Assembly (NCBI RefSeq): GCF_025950235.1 | Contig: NZ_JAPDDT010000022.1 | Location: 1 to 64,000 of the forward strand | Source: Luteolibacter arcticus | Lineage (GTDB): Bacteria > Verrucomicrobiota > Verrucomicrobiia > Verrucomicrobiales > Akkermansiaceae | Length of the DNA: 64,000 bases | Direction: 5' to 3' | In this document: piece after piece, positions 16,881-25,123 of the stretch | Layout: each line of letters opens with the position of its first letter | Position numbering within the stretch: the first letter of the stretch is position 1 | Notes under the pieces: model-generated | What the model was told of the DNA's origin: nothing | The model's input: the letters and a program-made list of their open reading frames with translations, nothing else | Databases searched by the model: none | Made by a program: the position numbers and the translations under genes

Positions 16881-18418
16881 AGCGCGCCGAACACCTCGCC
16901 GCGCTGGAATCGGAGCGCTTCGATCTGTGCATCGTGGGTGGTGGTGCCACCGGGCTCGGTGCGGCTGTCGATGCTGCGGCGCGCGGCCATCGCGTGGCAT
17001 TGGTCGAGCAGGCCGACTTTGCCAAGGGAACGTCGTCGCGCTCCACCAAGCTGGTGCACGGGGGTGTGCGCTACTTGAAGCAGGGGAATGTGGCCCTTGT
17101 GCTCGATGCCTTGCGCGAGCGTGGCCGACTCGCCCAAAACGCGCCGCATCTGGTGAAGGACCTGCCCTTTGTGATCCCGACCTATCACTGGTGGGAAGGG
17201 CCCTTCTACGGCGTCGGCATGAAGGTTTACGACGCGCTCGCGGGGAAGCTCGGCTTCGGTGCCAGCCATCAACTTTCCAAAGAGGAAACGCTTGCCCGCA
17301 TCCCAACGATCGAGCCCGATGGTCTGACCGGCGGGGTGATCTATCACGATGGCCAGTTCGACGACGCGCGGCTGGCCATTCATCTCGCGATGACGGCTGC
17401 GGATCTTGGTGCGAAGTTGGCGAACTACGTGCGGTGCGTTTCGCTGGTCAAGCAAGGTGGCAAGGTTCGCGGCGTGGAAGTCCTTGATGTCGAGAGTGGA
17501 CGCACCTTCAAGATTCGTGCGAATGCGGTAATCAACGCCACCGGTGTTTTCGTCGATGAGTTGCGTCGAGCCGATGAACCATCGGCGAGCGAGATCGTGG
17601 CGGTGAGTCAAGGCATCCACCTGGTGCTGCCGAAGGATTTCATGCCCGGTGATTCCGCGATCATGATTCCGAAGACGGCGGATGGCCGCGTGCTCTTCGC
17701 GGTGCCGTGGCACGACCGCGTGGTGCTCGGCACCACCGACACGCCTCTTGCGGAGAAGTCGCTCGAACCGCGGGCGCTGCCGGAGGAGATCGATTTCCTG
17801 ATGACCCATGCGGCCCGCTATCTCACGCGAGACCCGCGGCCCCAAGACGTGCTGAGCGTCTTTGCCGGACTGCGGCCCTTGGTGAAAGCGGGAACGGGCG
17901 CGAACACGGCAAGCCTTTCGCGGGATCACACTATCCTCGTTTCCGACAGCGGGCTGATCACCATCACCGGCGGCAAATGGACGACCTATCGCAAGATGGC
18001 CGAGGATGTGATCGATCGCGCGCAGGACATCGGTGGCTTCGAGAGTGTCTCGTGTCGCACCATGCAACTCCCCATCCACGGCGCAACGACTGAGGAGATC
18101 CCGGAGTCGAATCTACGTCCCTATGGCAGTGATGCCACGTGGATCCGCGCCTTGGAAGAAGCGGATCGCCTGCATCCCGCGCTCGACCTAACCGGCGCCG
18201 AAGTCCGCTGGCACGCGCGCGCCGAGATGGCCCGGACCGTGGAAGATGTTCTGGCCCGCCGCAGTCGCTGCTTGCTGTTAGATGCCCGTGCATGTATGGA
18301 GGCGGCTCCTGCCGTTGCGGCGATTTTGACTGAAGAGCTAGGAAAAGGAGACGGTTGGCGCGATGAGCAGATCAAGGAGTTCGGAACGCTGGCCGCAGGC
18401 TATGTCTTCTCCGGATGA
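16877..18418 (+). CDS. glpD: Glycerol-3-phosphate dehydrogenase (FAD, aerobic)
   Basis: Predicted 513-residue flavoprotein that oxidises sn-glycerol 3-phosphate to dihydroxyacetone phosphate and passes electrons to quinone at the inner membrane. The FAD-binding Rossmann motif CIVGGGATGLGAAVDAAARG is at residues 16-35. The family signatures RSTKLVHGGVRYL and ITGGKWTTYRKMAEDVID follow, and a C-terminal helical domain ends VKWHARAEMA-like (EVRWHARAEMART). The start ATG 16877 overlaps the glpK stop; the frame extends upstream only into glpK. Together with glpK it converts glycerol to a glycolytic intermediate. Confidence 0.96.
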   Translation: MKRAEHLAALESERFDLCIVGGGATGLGAAVDAAARGHRVALVEQADFAKGTSSRSTKLVHGGVRYLKQGNVALVLDALRERGRLAQNAPHLVKDLPFVIPTYHWWEGPFYGVGMKVYDALAGKLGFGASHQLSKEETLARIPTIEPDGLTGGVIYHDGQFDDARLAIHLAMTAADLGAKLANYVRCVSLVKQGGKVRGVEVLDVESGRTFKIRANAVINATGVFVDELRRADEPSASEIVAVSQGIHLVLPKDFMPGDSAIMIPKTADGRVLFAVPWHDRVVLGTTDTPLAEKSLEPRALPEEIDFLMTHAARYLTRDPRPQDVLSVFAGLRPLVKAGTGANTASLSRDHTILVSDSGLITITGGKWTTYRKMAEDVIDRAQDIGGFESVSCRTMQLPIHGATTEEIPESNLRPYGSDATWIRALEEADRLHPALDLTGAEVRWHARAEMARTVEDVLARRSRCLLLDARACMEAAPAVAAILTEELGKGDGWRDEQIKEFGTLAAGYVFSG

Positions 18419-18472
18419 GGTGAGTTAGGCGGAGATTTTGCGCGAGCCTTCCGACCGGCGGCCCGCTACGTC

Positions 18473-19075
18473 TTGGCTGTGCTCCACGTCTGGGAAACCC
18501 TTGGAACCCTCGTCTTCTGCGTGTCTGGCGCGATCGCGGCGCGGGAGAAGGAGATGGATTGGTTTGGCATGTTCGTGGTCGGGCTGATCACGGGCACGGG
18601 TGGGGGACTGCTGCGCAGCGTGCTGATCGGCGATGTGCCGCCGAGGATACTGACGGATCCGCTGCCTTTCGCCCTTGCGCTCGCGGGGGTGGGGATCGCG
18701 CTGTTAGGAGCGCCGTCGTGGAAGAAGATCCGGCGGGTGGTGTCGATCATGGATGCCCTGGGACTCGGGCTTTTCACTGTGACGGGTATTCGGATCGCGG
18801 AGGGCAAGGGCTTGCCGTGGTGGTCGTGCCTGGCGCTGGGGGTTGTCAGCGCGACCTTCGGCGGACTCTTGCGGGACGTACTGCGCAATGAAGTGCCGCT
18901 GGTATTGCGGAAGGAGATTTACGCGACGGCCTGCATCATCGGCGGGCTGGCGATGCTGGGCATGGGCCGGCTCGGATGGCCGGACGGCGTGGTGCTGGCG
19001 GTGACGACGACGATCATCGTGACCATTCGGTTGTTGGCGATTCGCTATGCGATCCACCAGTCGCAGGCGGGGTGA
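18473..19075 (+). CDS. TRIC/YadS-type (UPF0126) membrane protein
   Basis: Predicted 200-residue integral membrane protein with about seven hydrophobic helices arranged as two homologous halves. Each half carries the glycine-rich motif of the family: GLITGTGGGLLRSVLIGDVP and GVVSATFGGLLRDVLRNEVP. Bacterial relatives of TRIC channels form trimeric monovalent cation channels; others are annotated UPF0126. The TTG at 18473 is used; a GTG two codons later is equally possible. It is 55 bases after glpD on the same strand and may be read from the glycerol operon, though a functional link is not evident. Confidence 0.88.
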   Translation: MAVLHVWETLGTLVFCVSGAIAAREKEMDWFGMFVVGLITGTGGGLLRSVLIGDVPPRILTDPLPFALALAGVGIALLGAPSWKKIRRVVSIMDALGLGLFTVTGIRIAEGKGLPWWSCLALGVVSATFGGLLRDVLRNEVPLVLRKEIYATACIIGGLAMLGMGRLGWPDGVVLAVTTTIIVTIRLLAIRYAIHQSQAG

Positions 19076-19164
19076 TGGGCTGTGGCGGGACTGCGTGCTT
19101 CCGGGATGGCTCGGGCTATTTGATGAATTGCGCTTGCGAGTCTCCATTCAGGCCGTCCCCTGCC

Positions 19165-19220
19165 GGAACGACGAAGTCGTCCCGCTACATGAAGAGGAAC
19201 GACGGAGTCGCTCCGCTACG
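19165..19220. repeat. Two-unit palindromic repeat (GGAACGACG family)
   Basis: Two direct copies of a ~25-base unit, GGAACGACGAAGTCGTCCCG... (19165-19190) and GGAACGACGGAGTCGCTCCG... (19196-19219). Each contains the palindromic core GACGNAGTCG. It sits between the converging genes ending at 19075 (+) and 19232 (-). Its composition fits a REP-like family or a bidirectional terminator. Confidence 0.6.
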
Positions 19221-19231
19221 AGAAGTGATCT

Positions 19232-20035
19232 CTAGGCCGGGGTTCCGAAGAAATGCTCAAGCGCTTCGACGCAGCCTTCGCTGTGGTCGAGAAGGCAGGC
19301 ATGGCCGCCCTGGGAGGTGACGTGCTTGCGGATTTCCGGCACGGCATTCGAGGGGCAGGCGAACATCGCCGCGGCCTCGGGGCTGAGCATCTCGAAGTCG
19401 TTGTGGCTGTCGCCGATGGCGAAGGTCTGCAGGTGGGTCAGCCCGAAGTGCCGGGCGACTTCCATCAAACTACTACCTTTCTGGTACTTCGTGTGGCCGA
19501 AGCGCAGCCAGATGGAGTTGCGCTGCCAGCCGAGGAACGGTTCTTCCGCGGCCAGCGCTTCGACCCGGCCGATGATCCATGCCATTTCCTCCACGGTGCG
19601 GGCGACGAGACCGGCGGGGTCGCCAGGTTGCTCGATCCAGGTCGCCCCGGTGTGTTCCTCGACCTCGCGACGGATCGCCTCCAGGATGTGGTGCACTTCC
19701 TTGAAGAAGCGGTGTTGATCTTGTTCGCACTGATTGTTCCATGGCTCCAGCGGCTCCCAGCGACCGGATGAGGTGGGTAACCAGATCTCGCGTTCGCGGG
19801 CGACGACCCAGTCGGGCACGAAGGGGAAACGGCAGTCGGCGAGGCCCTCGGCGACATGGCCGATCGAGCGGCCGGTATTGATGCCCCAGAGCGCACCTTT
19901 TTCGCGGCGCAGGCGCTCGATGGTGGCGAAGAACCGCGGGCTGACCGGTGGCTTGCCTGCAGGGTCGTGGAGGGTGCCGTCGAAATCGAAGGACAGGATG
20001 GCCCCGGGCAGGGCAGGGGATTCGAGCGGCTTCAC
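19232..20035 (-). CDS. HAD-superfamily phosphatase (Cof-like)
   Basis: Predicted 267-residue cytoplasmic hydrolase of the haloacid dehalogenase superfamily, type IIB cap. Motif I is SFDFDGTLHD with nucleophile Asp17 and acid Asp19. Motif II is GINTGRS, the Lys of motif III lies in HTKYQKGSSL, and motif IV is AIGDSHNDFEML. A cap domain sits between motifs II and III. Members remove phosphate from small sugar- or nucleotide-phosphates; the substrate cannot be read from sequence. ATG 20035 directly precedes the domain. It is co-directional with, and 39 bases downstream of, the OmpA-type gene. Confidence 0.88.
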   Translation of the reverse strand: MKPLESPALPGAILSFDFDGTLHDPAGKPPVSPRFFATIERLRREKGALWGINTGRSIGHVAEGLADCRFPFVPDWVVAREREIWLPTSSGRWEPLEPWNNQCEQDQHRFFKEVHHILEAIRREVEEHTGATWIEQPGDPAGLVARTVEEMAWIIGRVEALAAEEPFLGWQRNSIWLRFGHTKYQKGSSLMEVARHFGLTHLQTFAIGDSHNDFEMLSPEAAAMFACPSNAVPEIRKHVTSQGGHACLLDHSEGCVEALEHFFGTPA

Positions 20036-20074
20036 GGCCCGGGGAATAGCGGGCCGGGGGCGGCGGTCAAGCGG

Positions 20075-21376
20075 TCACTCGACCGGGATGGCGCGCTGAG
20101 GCCGCGGCTCCTCGATCACCTCGGCGGCGCGCGGGGGCTCACCCTCCACCGGCTCGGCCTTCGGCGGGGCCTCCTCCACCGGGCGTGCCTTCGGGGGCTC
20201 CGGCAGCGGAGCGACGCGTGGCGCGGGTTCCTCGACCGGCATCGCACGGCGGGGAGGGGCGGGAGGGTCTTCCTCGACGGGCAGGGCGCGTTGCGGCTTC
20301 ACTAGCACCGGGGCGGGCGGTCCCTGCTGCGGGGCGGGCGCGGGTGCCGCCGGTTCGACCTTGGGCGTGATGATGATCTGTGGCGGTGCCGGCTTATGGC
20401 GCATGCGGATTTCCACGCGGCGGTTCGGGCCCTGCTCCTCGACGCTGCCTTGCTTGAGGATTGGCTTGGTCTTTCCGAACCCGCGGGGCTCGATCTTGTC
20501 GCCCGGAAGGTAGAGCGTGCCGGTCAGGTAGTCCTTCACGGTGGCGGCGCGGCGCTTCGAAAGCTCGAGATTGTATTGATCGGTGCCGAAGAGGTCGGAG
20601 TGGCCCTCGATCCAGCAGTGGAGGCCGGGATTTTTCTCGATGATCATGGCCAGCTTCATCATGCCGACGCGGGCGCTCTCGCGGAGCTCGGCGCTGTTGT
20701 ATTCGAACAGCAGGTCGCTCGGCAGCATGGTCGATTTGCCCACCAGCACCTCGACTGGCAGGCCGACCATGTCGTCGAGGGTCACCACGCCATCAAGGGT
20801 GCCGGCCTCGGCGTTGCCACCGGCTCCTTTTTTCAGGAGATCCTCGGCGAAGCGGTCGATGGCGCTGTCGTCGTCGGCCACCGCGGCACCGGGATCGACG
20901 ATGATCTGGGCGTCCGCGGCCAAGGGCATGGGTTCCGCAGTGCGACCCAGGTCGGGCAGAGCGGTGTCGATATCGAAGCCCGCGGCTGGATCGACCACCA
21001 CGCCAGCAGGGTCCCCTTCCTGTGCGGGATTGGTCAGGCGGATGGCGAATTCCGGATCATTGATGTCCGGCTTGAGGTCCATCTCGGTGTTCTCCGGGAG
21101 CTTGCCGAGGATGTCGATTTCCTCGAGCAGCGCATTGGTGTCCGGGGGTGGAGGGGCGACGTCCTCCGGCGGATCGAGCGCTCGATCCGGAGGCAGGATT
21201 TCCACCTGCTCGATCTGCACGGGGCCGGTCTCAATCTCCGCGCCTTCGGTGGAGCCCAGGCCGATCTTGATATGGCCGAGCGCGAAAAACGCGGCGACGT
21301 GGAGGATCACGGCCAAGAAAAACGCGACGCCCGCCCACCAGCCGAGGTTGTCCGGGCCTGGCAGGCGCAGCGGCAT
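20075..21376 (-). CDS. Inner-membrane-anchored OmpA-domain protein with Pro-rich tail
   Basis: Predicted 433-residue protein. One N-terminal membrane helix (WWAGVAFFLAVILHVAAFFALG) is followed by an acidic Pro-rich linker and an OmpA-like peptidoglycan-binding domain (IEGHSDLFGTDQYNLELSKRRA, FGKTKPIL..., NRRVEIRM). The last ~75 residues are a Pro/Glu/Ala tail with repeats of the type RALPVEE, RAMPVEE, ARPVEE and RAIPVE. The arrangement is unlike outer-membrane OmpA and suggests a protein that bridges inner membrane and cell wall. ATG 21376 is chosen; a GTG at 21415 would add VDDGYSWRESRES and cannot be excluded. It is divergent from the H1-like gene. Confidence 0.82.
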   Translation of the reverse strand: MPLRLPGPDNLGWWAGVAFFLAVILHVAAFFALGHIKIGLGSTEGAEIETGPVQIEQVEILPPDRALDPPEDVAPPPPDTNALLEEIDILGKLPENTEMDLKPDINDPEFAIRLTNPAQEGDPAGVVVDPAAGFDIDTALPDLGRTAEPMPLAADAQIIVDPGAAVADDDSAIDRFAEDLLKKGAGGNAEAGTLDGVVTLDDMVGLPVEVLVGKSTMLPSDLLFEYNSAELRESARVGMMKLAMIIEKNPGLHCWIEGHSDLFGTDQYNLELSKRRAATVKDYLTGTLYLPGDKIEPRGFGKTKPILKQGSVEEQGPNRRVEIRMRHKPAPPQIIITPKVEPAAPAPAPQQGPPAPVLVKPQRALPVEEDPPAPPRRAMPVEEPAPRVAPLPEPPKARPVEEAPPKAEPVEGEPPRAAEVIEEPRPQRAIPVE

Positions 21377-21506
21377 CGATTCGCGCGATTCGCGCCAGCT
21401 ATAGCCGTCGTCCACGAAGCGACTATACGCAGCAACGGCACCGTGACAATCACCTGCTTGTGTTCGATCTTGCCGCTTGGCACCCACTGTGCTGACTTAA
21501 GCTGCC

Positions 21507-21827
21507 ATGCCTGCCAAGAAAGCCGCCAAGAAAGCCGCCGCAAAGAAGGAAGCTCCCGCCAAGGAAGTTCCGGCCGCGAAGCCAGAAGTGCCCGCCGCCG
21601 TCGAAGCTCCCGCCAAAAAAGTAGCGAAGAAAGCCGCCAAAAAGGAAGCTGCGCCCAAGGAAGCCGCGCCCAAGGCCGGAAAGAGCGCGCCAAAGGCCGA
21701 AAAGAGCGCGCCGAAGCCTCCCAAGGATGTCGCCAAGGCGGCCTACCTCAATTACTTGGACCGCAAGGCGAAGGGGCTCCCCGGCAATCCGGAGAGCGAC
21801 TGGCTTGCCGCGGAGAAATCCGAGTAA
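21507..21827 (+). CDS. Histone H1-like Lys/Ala/Pro-rich protein with C-terminal helical motif
   Basis: Predicted 106-residue basic protein. Residues 1-75 are almost entirely Lys, Ala, Pro and Glu in KKAAKK, APAKE and KSAPKAEK repeats, as in bacterial histone H1-like DNA-binding tails. The C-terminal ~30 residues, KAAYLNYLDRKAKGLPGNPESDW, resemble the short DUF2934-type helical motif that sometimes follows such tails. It probably binds DNA or nucleic acid non-specifically in the nucleoid. It ends 54 bases before hom on the same strand. Low complexity makes annotation by similarity unreliable, but the ordered C-terminus supports a real gene. Confidence 0.75.
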   Translation: MPAKKAAKKAAAKKEAPAKEVPAAKPEVPAAVEAPAKKVAKKAAKKEAAPKEAAPKAGKSAPKAEKSAPKPPKDVAKAAYLNYLDRKAKGLPGNPESDWLAAEKSE

Positions 21828-21881
21828 TCCTGACCCGCTTTGGGCTTTTCCGCGCACGGGTGTGGGCCGACAGTCCGCCCC

Positions 21882-23195
21882 GTGAGCTGTTCCTCCCTCG
21901 GTATTGGTTTGGCGGGCCTCGGCACCGTCGGTTCGGGTGTCGTTCTCGCTTTGGAACGCAACGCCAGCCTCATTTGCGACCGCACCGGCGGCCAGGTGAA
22001 GCTGGAAGTCGCCAAGGTGCTGGTGCGCGATCCCGCGAAGGTCCGTCCCGTCAGCCTGCCCGCTGAAACCATCACCACCTCGTGGCGCGAACTGGTCGAG
22101 GATCCGGCGGTGGATATCGTCGTCGAGCTGATTGGCGGCACCACGGACGCGTTTGAAATCGTCGCCGCGGCGTTGAAGGCGGGGAAGCCCGTCGTCACCG
22201 GAAACAAGGCGCTGCTTGCCGAGCGCGGGGCGGAGCTGTTTGCCCTGTCGAAGGAGTTCGACGCGCCGATTCATTTTGAAGCCGCGGTCGCCGGTGGCAT
22301 TCCGATCATCAAGACGGTGCAGGAGAGCTTCATCGGGAATCGGATCCACTCGATCACCGGAATCATCAACGGCACCTCGAATTATATCCTCGAGCGGATG
22401 ACCACCGGTTCGCTGGAATTTTCCGCGGCCCTCGCGGAGGCGCAGGCACTCGGCTACGCCGAGGCCGATCCGGCGCTTGATGTGAATGGCTGGGATGCCG
22501 CCCACAAGGCGATCCTGCTCGCCACGCTGTCCTATGGCTTCCCGATCGATCCGGCGCAGGTGCATGTCGCCGGCATCGAGCAAGTTCGCCCGATCGACAT
22601 CGAGTTCGCGACGCGGCTCGGTTATGTGGTGAAGCTTTTGGCCGTGGTGCGCGAGCATCCGGATGGTGAAGTCGAGCTGCGCGTGCAGCCTTCGTTCATC
22701 GCGAAGAGCCACATTCTTGCGAGTGTCCACGGCGTGTTCAATGCAGTGGCCGTTCATGGCGATGCCGCTGGTGAGTCGCTCTTCTATGGCCGCGGCGCGG
22801 GTCAGGACCCGACTGCTTCGTCGGTGGTGGCGGACCTGGTGGAAGCGGCGCGTTCGCTCCGCCAGGCTACGGGTCATCGTGGGTTCCTTCCGTATCGCGA
22901 GAGCGGCACCTTGCTGCCGGTGGACGATACTGAAACGGCCTACTACGTTCGCTTCGATGTGACGGACCGCCCCGGCGTGATTGCCGAGGTGGCGCGAGTG
23001 CTGGCCGACGCGGGCATCGGGATTTCCGGCACCCACTCGCCGGTGAAGCCGGACCAGCCGGATGCCGAGTTTCTCGACATGGTCTTCCTGCTGCACACCT
23101 GCCGCTTTGGCCTATTGCAGGAGACGCTGGCGAAGATCGAGGCGCTCGATTGCATCAACAGCACGCCAGTGGTGTTCCGGATTGAGAAGCTTTGA
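21882..23195 (+). CDS. hom: Homoserine dehydrogenase
   Basis: Predicted 437-residue enzyme reducing aspartate semialdehyde to homoserine in the threonine/methionine pathway. The N-terminal NAD(P)-binding motif is GIGLAGLGTVGSGV. The catalytic domain has TGNKALLAERG, FEAAVAGGIPIIKT, GIINGTSNYIL and DPALDVNGWDAAHKA. A C-terminal ACT domain (DVTDRPGVIAEVARVLADAG) suggests allosteric control by an amino acid, usually threonine. The start GTG 21882 puts the Rossmann motif at the normal distance; the longer frame from 21840 adds 14 unlikely residues. It is followed by a strong terminator-like hairpin. Confidence 0.96.
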   Translation: MSCSSLGIGLAGLGTVGSGVVLALERNASLICDRTGGQVKLEVAKVLVRDPAKVRPVSLPAETITTSWRELVEDPAVDIVVELIGGTTDAFEIVAAALKAGKPVVTGNKALLAERGAELFALSKEFDAPIHFEAAVAGGIPIIKTVQESFIGNRIHSITGIINGTSNYILERMTTGSLEFSAALAEAQALGYAEADPALDVNGWDAAHKAILLATLSYGFPIDPAQVHVAGIEQVRPIDIEFATRLGYVVKLLAVVREHPDGEVELRVQPSFIAKSHILASVHGVFNAVAVHGDAAGESLFYGRGAGQDPTASSVVADLVEAARSLRQATGHRGFLPYRESGTLLPVDDTETAYYVRFDVTDRPGVIAEVARVLADAGIGISGTHSPVKPDQPDAEFLDMVFLLHTCRFGLLQETLAKIEALDCINSTPVVFRIEKL

Positions 23196-23197
23196 GG

Positions 23198-23226
23198 CCG
23201 CGGCGAGCCCGTGGGACTCGCCGCGG
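23198..23226. terminator. Bidirectional terminator hairpin after hom
   Basis: A perfect 10-bp inverted repeat CCGCGGCGAG / CTCGCCGCGG with a 9-base loop. It lies three bases after the hom stop and 17 bases before the 3' end of the converging CotH gene. No T-run follows. Confidence 0.6.
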
Positions 23227-23242
23227 TGCGCTTGCCATGAAA

Positions 23243-24886
23243 TCACTTCCCTTGATGCTCGGTCGTCCCGGGCAGTGAGAGGAGATAGGCCCGGCGCTGG
23301 TCGGCGAAGGTCTTGAGGGGCATGCCGCCGTGACCGAAGCCGCGCGGTGCTTCCGCTTCGGCGGGCGCGTCGGAGGTGAGGTTGTCGAACTCCGCCGTGG
23401 TGGAGGTCTTGCGCGTGTCCGCGGCGAGTTCCTTGCCGGCCAACTCGCGGTAACCTGCCACCACTGTGCCGAGGTTCTTCCAATCGAGATCCTTGTCGGC
23501 GAGCGTGCGGACATTTGTTAGATAGCGTTCGCGCAAGGCGGGGACGGCGAGCAGCTTCGAGCGCAGTGGCTTCTTCGCATCGTCGAGGCCAGTGAGGGGA
23601 TCGAGCTTCACGCCGCCTCCTTGCGGGGCTGCGGCTTGAGGGCGTGGTGCTTCATCGGGCTGGCCTTGTGGTTGCGGTGGGCCGCCGGGGCCGCGTCCGC
23701 CGCCACCTCGCGGTCCGCCAAAGCCGGGGCCGCCGGCAGCGCGGAAGGCTTCATTCATGTCGCCGGGGATCAGGTGGAACCTGCCTTCCTTGTCGCGATA
23801 GAGGCTGTAGTCGCTGGCGCGAGTCCAGTAGCCGTCGCTATTCAGCAGGCCGCAATCGAGGGCGAGGAACCAGAGGACGCTGTCAATATCGAGGAGGGGG
23901 GAGACGGCGGCTTCGAGTTGGTCGGAGGGTGTTTCCGAGAGGGTCTTGCAGAGCTGGATGAGCGACTTCCAATCGTCGTCATCGCCCGACTTCATCTCGT
24001 AGCGCTTCTTGTAGTCCTCGATGTTGTCGCCGATGTAATCGAGACCGCCTTGGCCATTCGGGGAGCCGGGGACTTTCCAGCGAGCGCCCTTCGAGGTGCG
24101 GAAGTTTTCCTGGATGAAGTCTTTGTTGAACTGCTGCTGGTTCACATAGACGCCCCAGTTCTCGCCATTGATCACGACGCGCACGAGGTTGACCTTCGGC
24201 GCGGCGATGTATTGTCGCGCGATGTGTGAATAGAGCACCGCGCTGAGGAAGCTGCCGTCGCCGTTGCTGTTGAGAAGATTGAGGGTCTTGTATCCCTCCA
24301 GGCGTTGCTTCTTCTCGGTGAAGTCGATCGCGACATTGAGCGAGCGCTTCTTGCCGGCGGGCACCATCATGTAGCTCGACATGCCGCGGAAGTGGATGCC
24401 GACGCCGGGATAGCTTTTGCCATCGACCGTCATGGTGGCGGGCACTTCGACATCGGTGCTGTGGAAGGCTTCGAGCTCGGCTTCCCAGTCGGCGTTTTCG
24501 AAATCGAGGAAGATCGTCCGCAGGGTATTCGCGGCATAGAGGTCACCGGATGCCGGCTTTATGTCGGCGGGAGAAATGCGGGCGCCGGGCGTGACTGGTG
24601 TCTCTTCTTCGCGCGGGCCGAAACCGCCGGGACCGCCGCGAAAACCACCCCGTGGTCCGCCGCGTTGTGGGCCCGGGTTTGCCTTGAGAAATTTGCGGGC
24701 GGCGGCGCGCTCGTCCTTGTCGAGGCGCTGGTTGGAGTCCTTGTCGAATTGGTGGAGGACCTTGCGATCCTCTTGCATCATCGGACCGCCGCGACCGGGG
24801 AATCCACCGGGCGGACCACCTTCGGGCGGTTGTTGGGCAAGCAGGGGAGAGAGAAGAGCGGCGGCGACGGAAAGGTGAAGTTTCAT
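23243..24886 (-). CDS. Secreted CotH-family protein with EF-hand-like motif
   Basis: Predicted 547-residue exported protein. A signal peptide (MKLHLSVAAALLSPLLA) is followed by an EF-hand-like calcium motif DKDSNQRLDKDE and a Gly/Arg/Pro-rich linker. The CotH domain comes next: GVGIHFRGMSSYMMVPAGKK, DFTEKKQRLEGYKTLNLLNS, NGENWGVYVNQQQ and FHLIPGDMNEAFR. CotH proteins of spore formers are atypical kinases of coat proteins; bacterial secreted relatives are mostly uncharacterised. A second low-complexity Gly/Pro/Gln block (near residues 395-430) precedes a C-terminal helical part. ATG 24886 yields the signal peptide. The Gly-rich blocks and calcium motif suggest an extracellular, possibly matrix-associated protein. 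Confidence 0.85.
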   Translation of the reverse strand: MKLHLSVAAALLSPLLAQQPPEGGPPGGFPGRGGPMMQEDRKVLHQFDKDSNQRLDKDERAAARKFLKANPGPQRGGPRGGFRGGPGGFGPREEETPVTPGARISPADIKPASGDLYAANTLRTIFLDFENADWEAELEAFHSTDVEVPATMTVDGKSYPGVGIHFRGMSSYMMVPAGKKRSLNVAIDFTEKKQRLEGYKTLNLLNSNGDGSFLSAVLYSHIARQYIAAPKVNLVRVVINGENWGVYVNQQQFNKDFIQENFRTSKGARWKVPGSPNGQGGLDYIGDNIEDYKKRYEMKSGDDDDWKSLIQLCKTLSETPSDQLEAAVSPLLDIDSVLWFLALDCGLLNSDGYWTRASDYSLYRDKEGRFHLIPGDMNEAFRAAGGPGFGGPRGGGGRGPGGPPQPQGQPDEAPRPQAAAPQGGGVKLDPLTGLDDAKKPLRSKLLAVPALRERYLTNVRTLADKDLDWKNLGTVVAGYRELAGKELAADTRKTSTTAEFDNLTSDAPAEAEAPRGFGHGGMPLKTFADQRRAYLLSLPGTTEHQGK

Positions 24887-25059
24887 GAGGCTTGGAATCG
24901 GCCTCGGAGGAGAGAGACGGGGGAGGAACACCGGGTGGTGGGAAAGGTTTCGAGAACAATGTGGTGCGCACTTGGAGGGTGCGGTTGCGGAAGTACCGGA
25001 GGTTTCCGTCTGCCGCGAGAACGGCTTCGTGCCGCACGCGGAGCGTGCGGACCACCATG

Positions 25060-25093
25060 AAAAAGCCCGGGTCCTTGCGGTCCCGGGCTTTTT
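25060..25093. terminator. Strong intrinsic terminator after the aminotransferase gene
   Basis: A perfect 12-bp stem AAAAAGCCCGGG / CCCGGGCTTTTT with a 10-base loop, so there is a T-run in either direction. It sits 31 bases past the stop of the minus-strand aminotransferase gene. A second small hairpin, CCGCACGC/GCGTGCGG (25032-25050), lies next to it. Confidence 0.88.
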
Positions 25094-25123
25094 GTTAGAG
25101 GCGCTTCCTTTCCGCGGTGCGAA

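Noticed and set aside
16538..18079. 513-residue antisense open frame over glpK-glpD
   Set aside because: Overlaps two certain genes; composition of a shadow frame.
20396..22066. 556-residue open frame spanning the OmpA-type and H1-like genes
   Set aside because: Crosses several intergenic regions and overlaps three supported genes in other frames; no domain.
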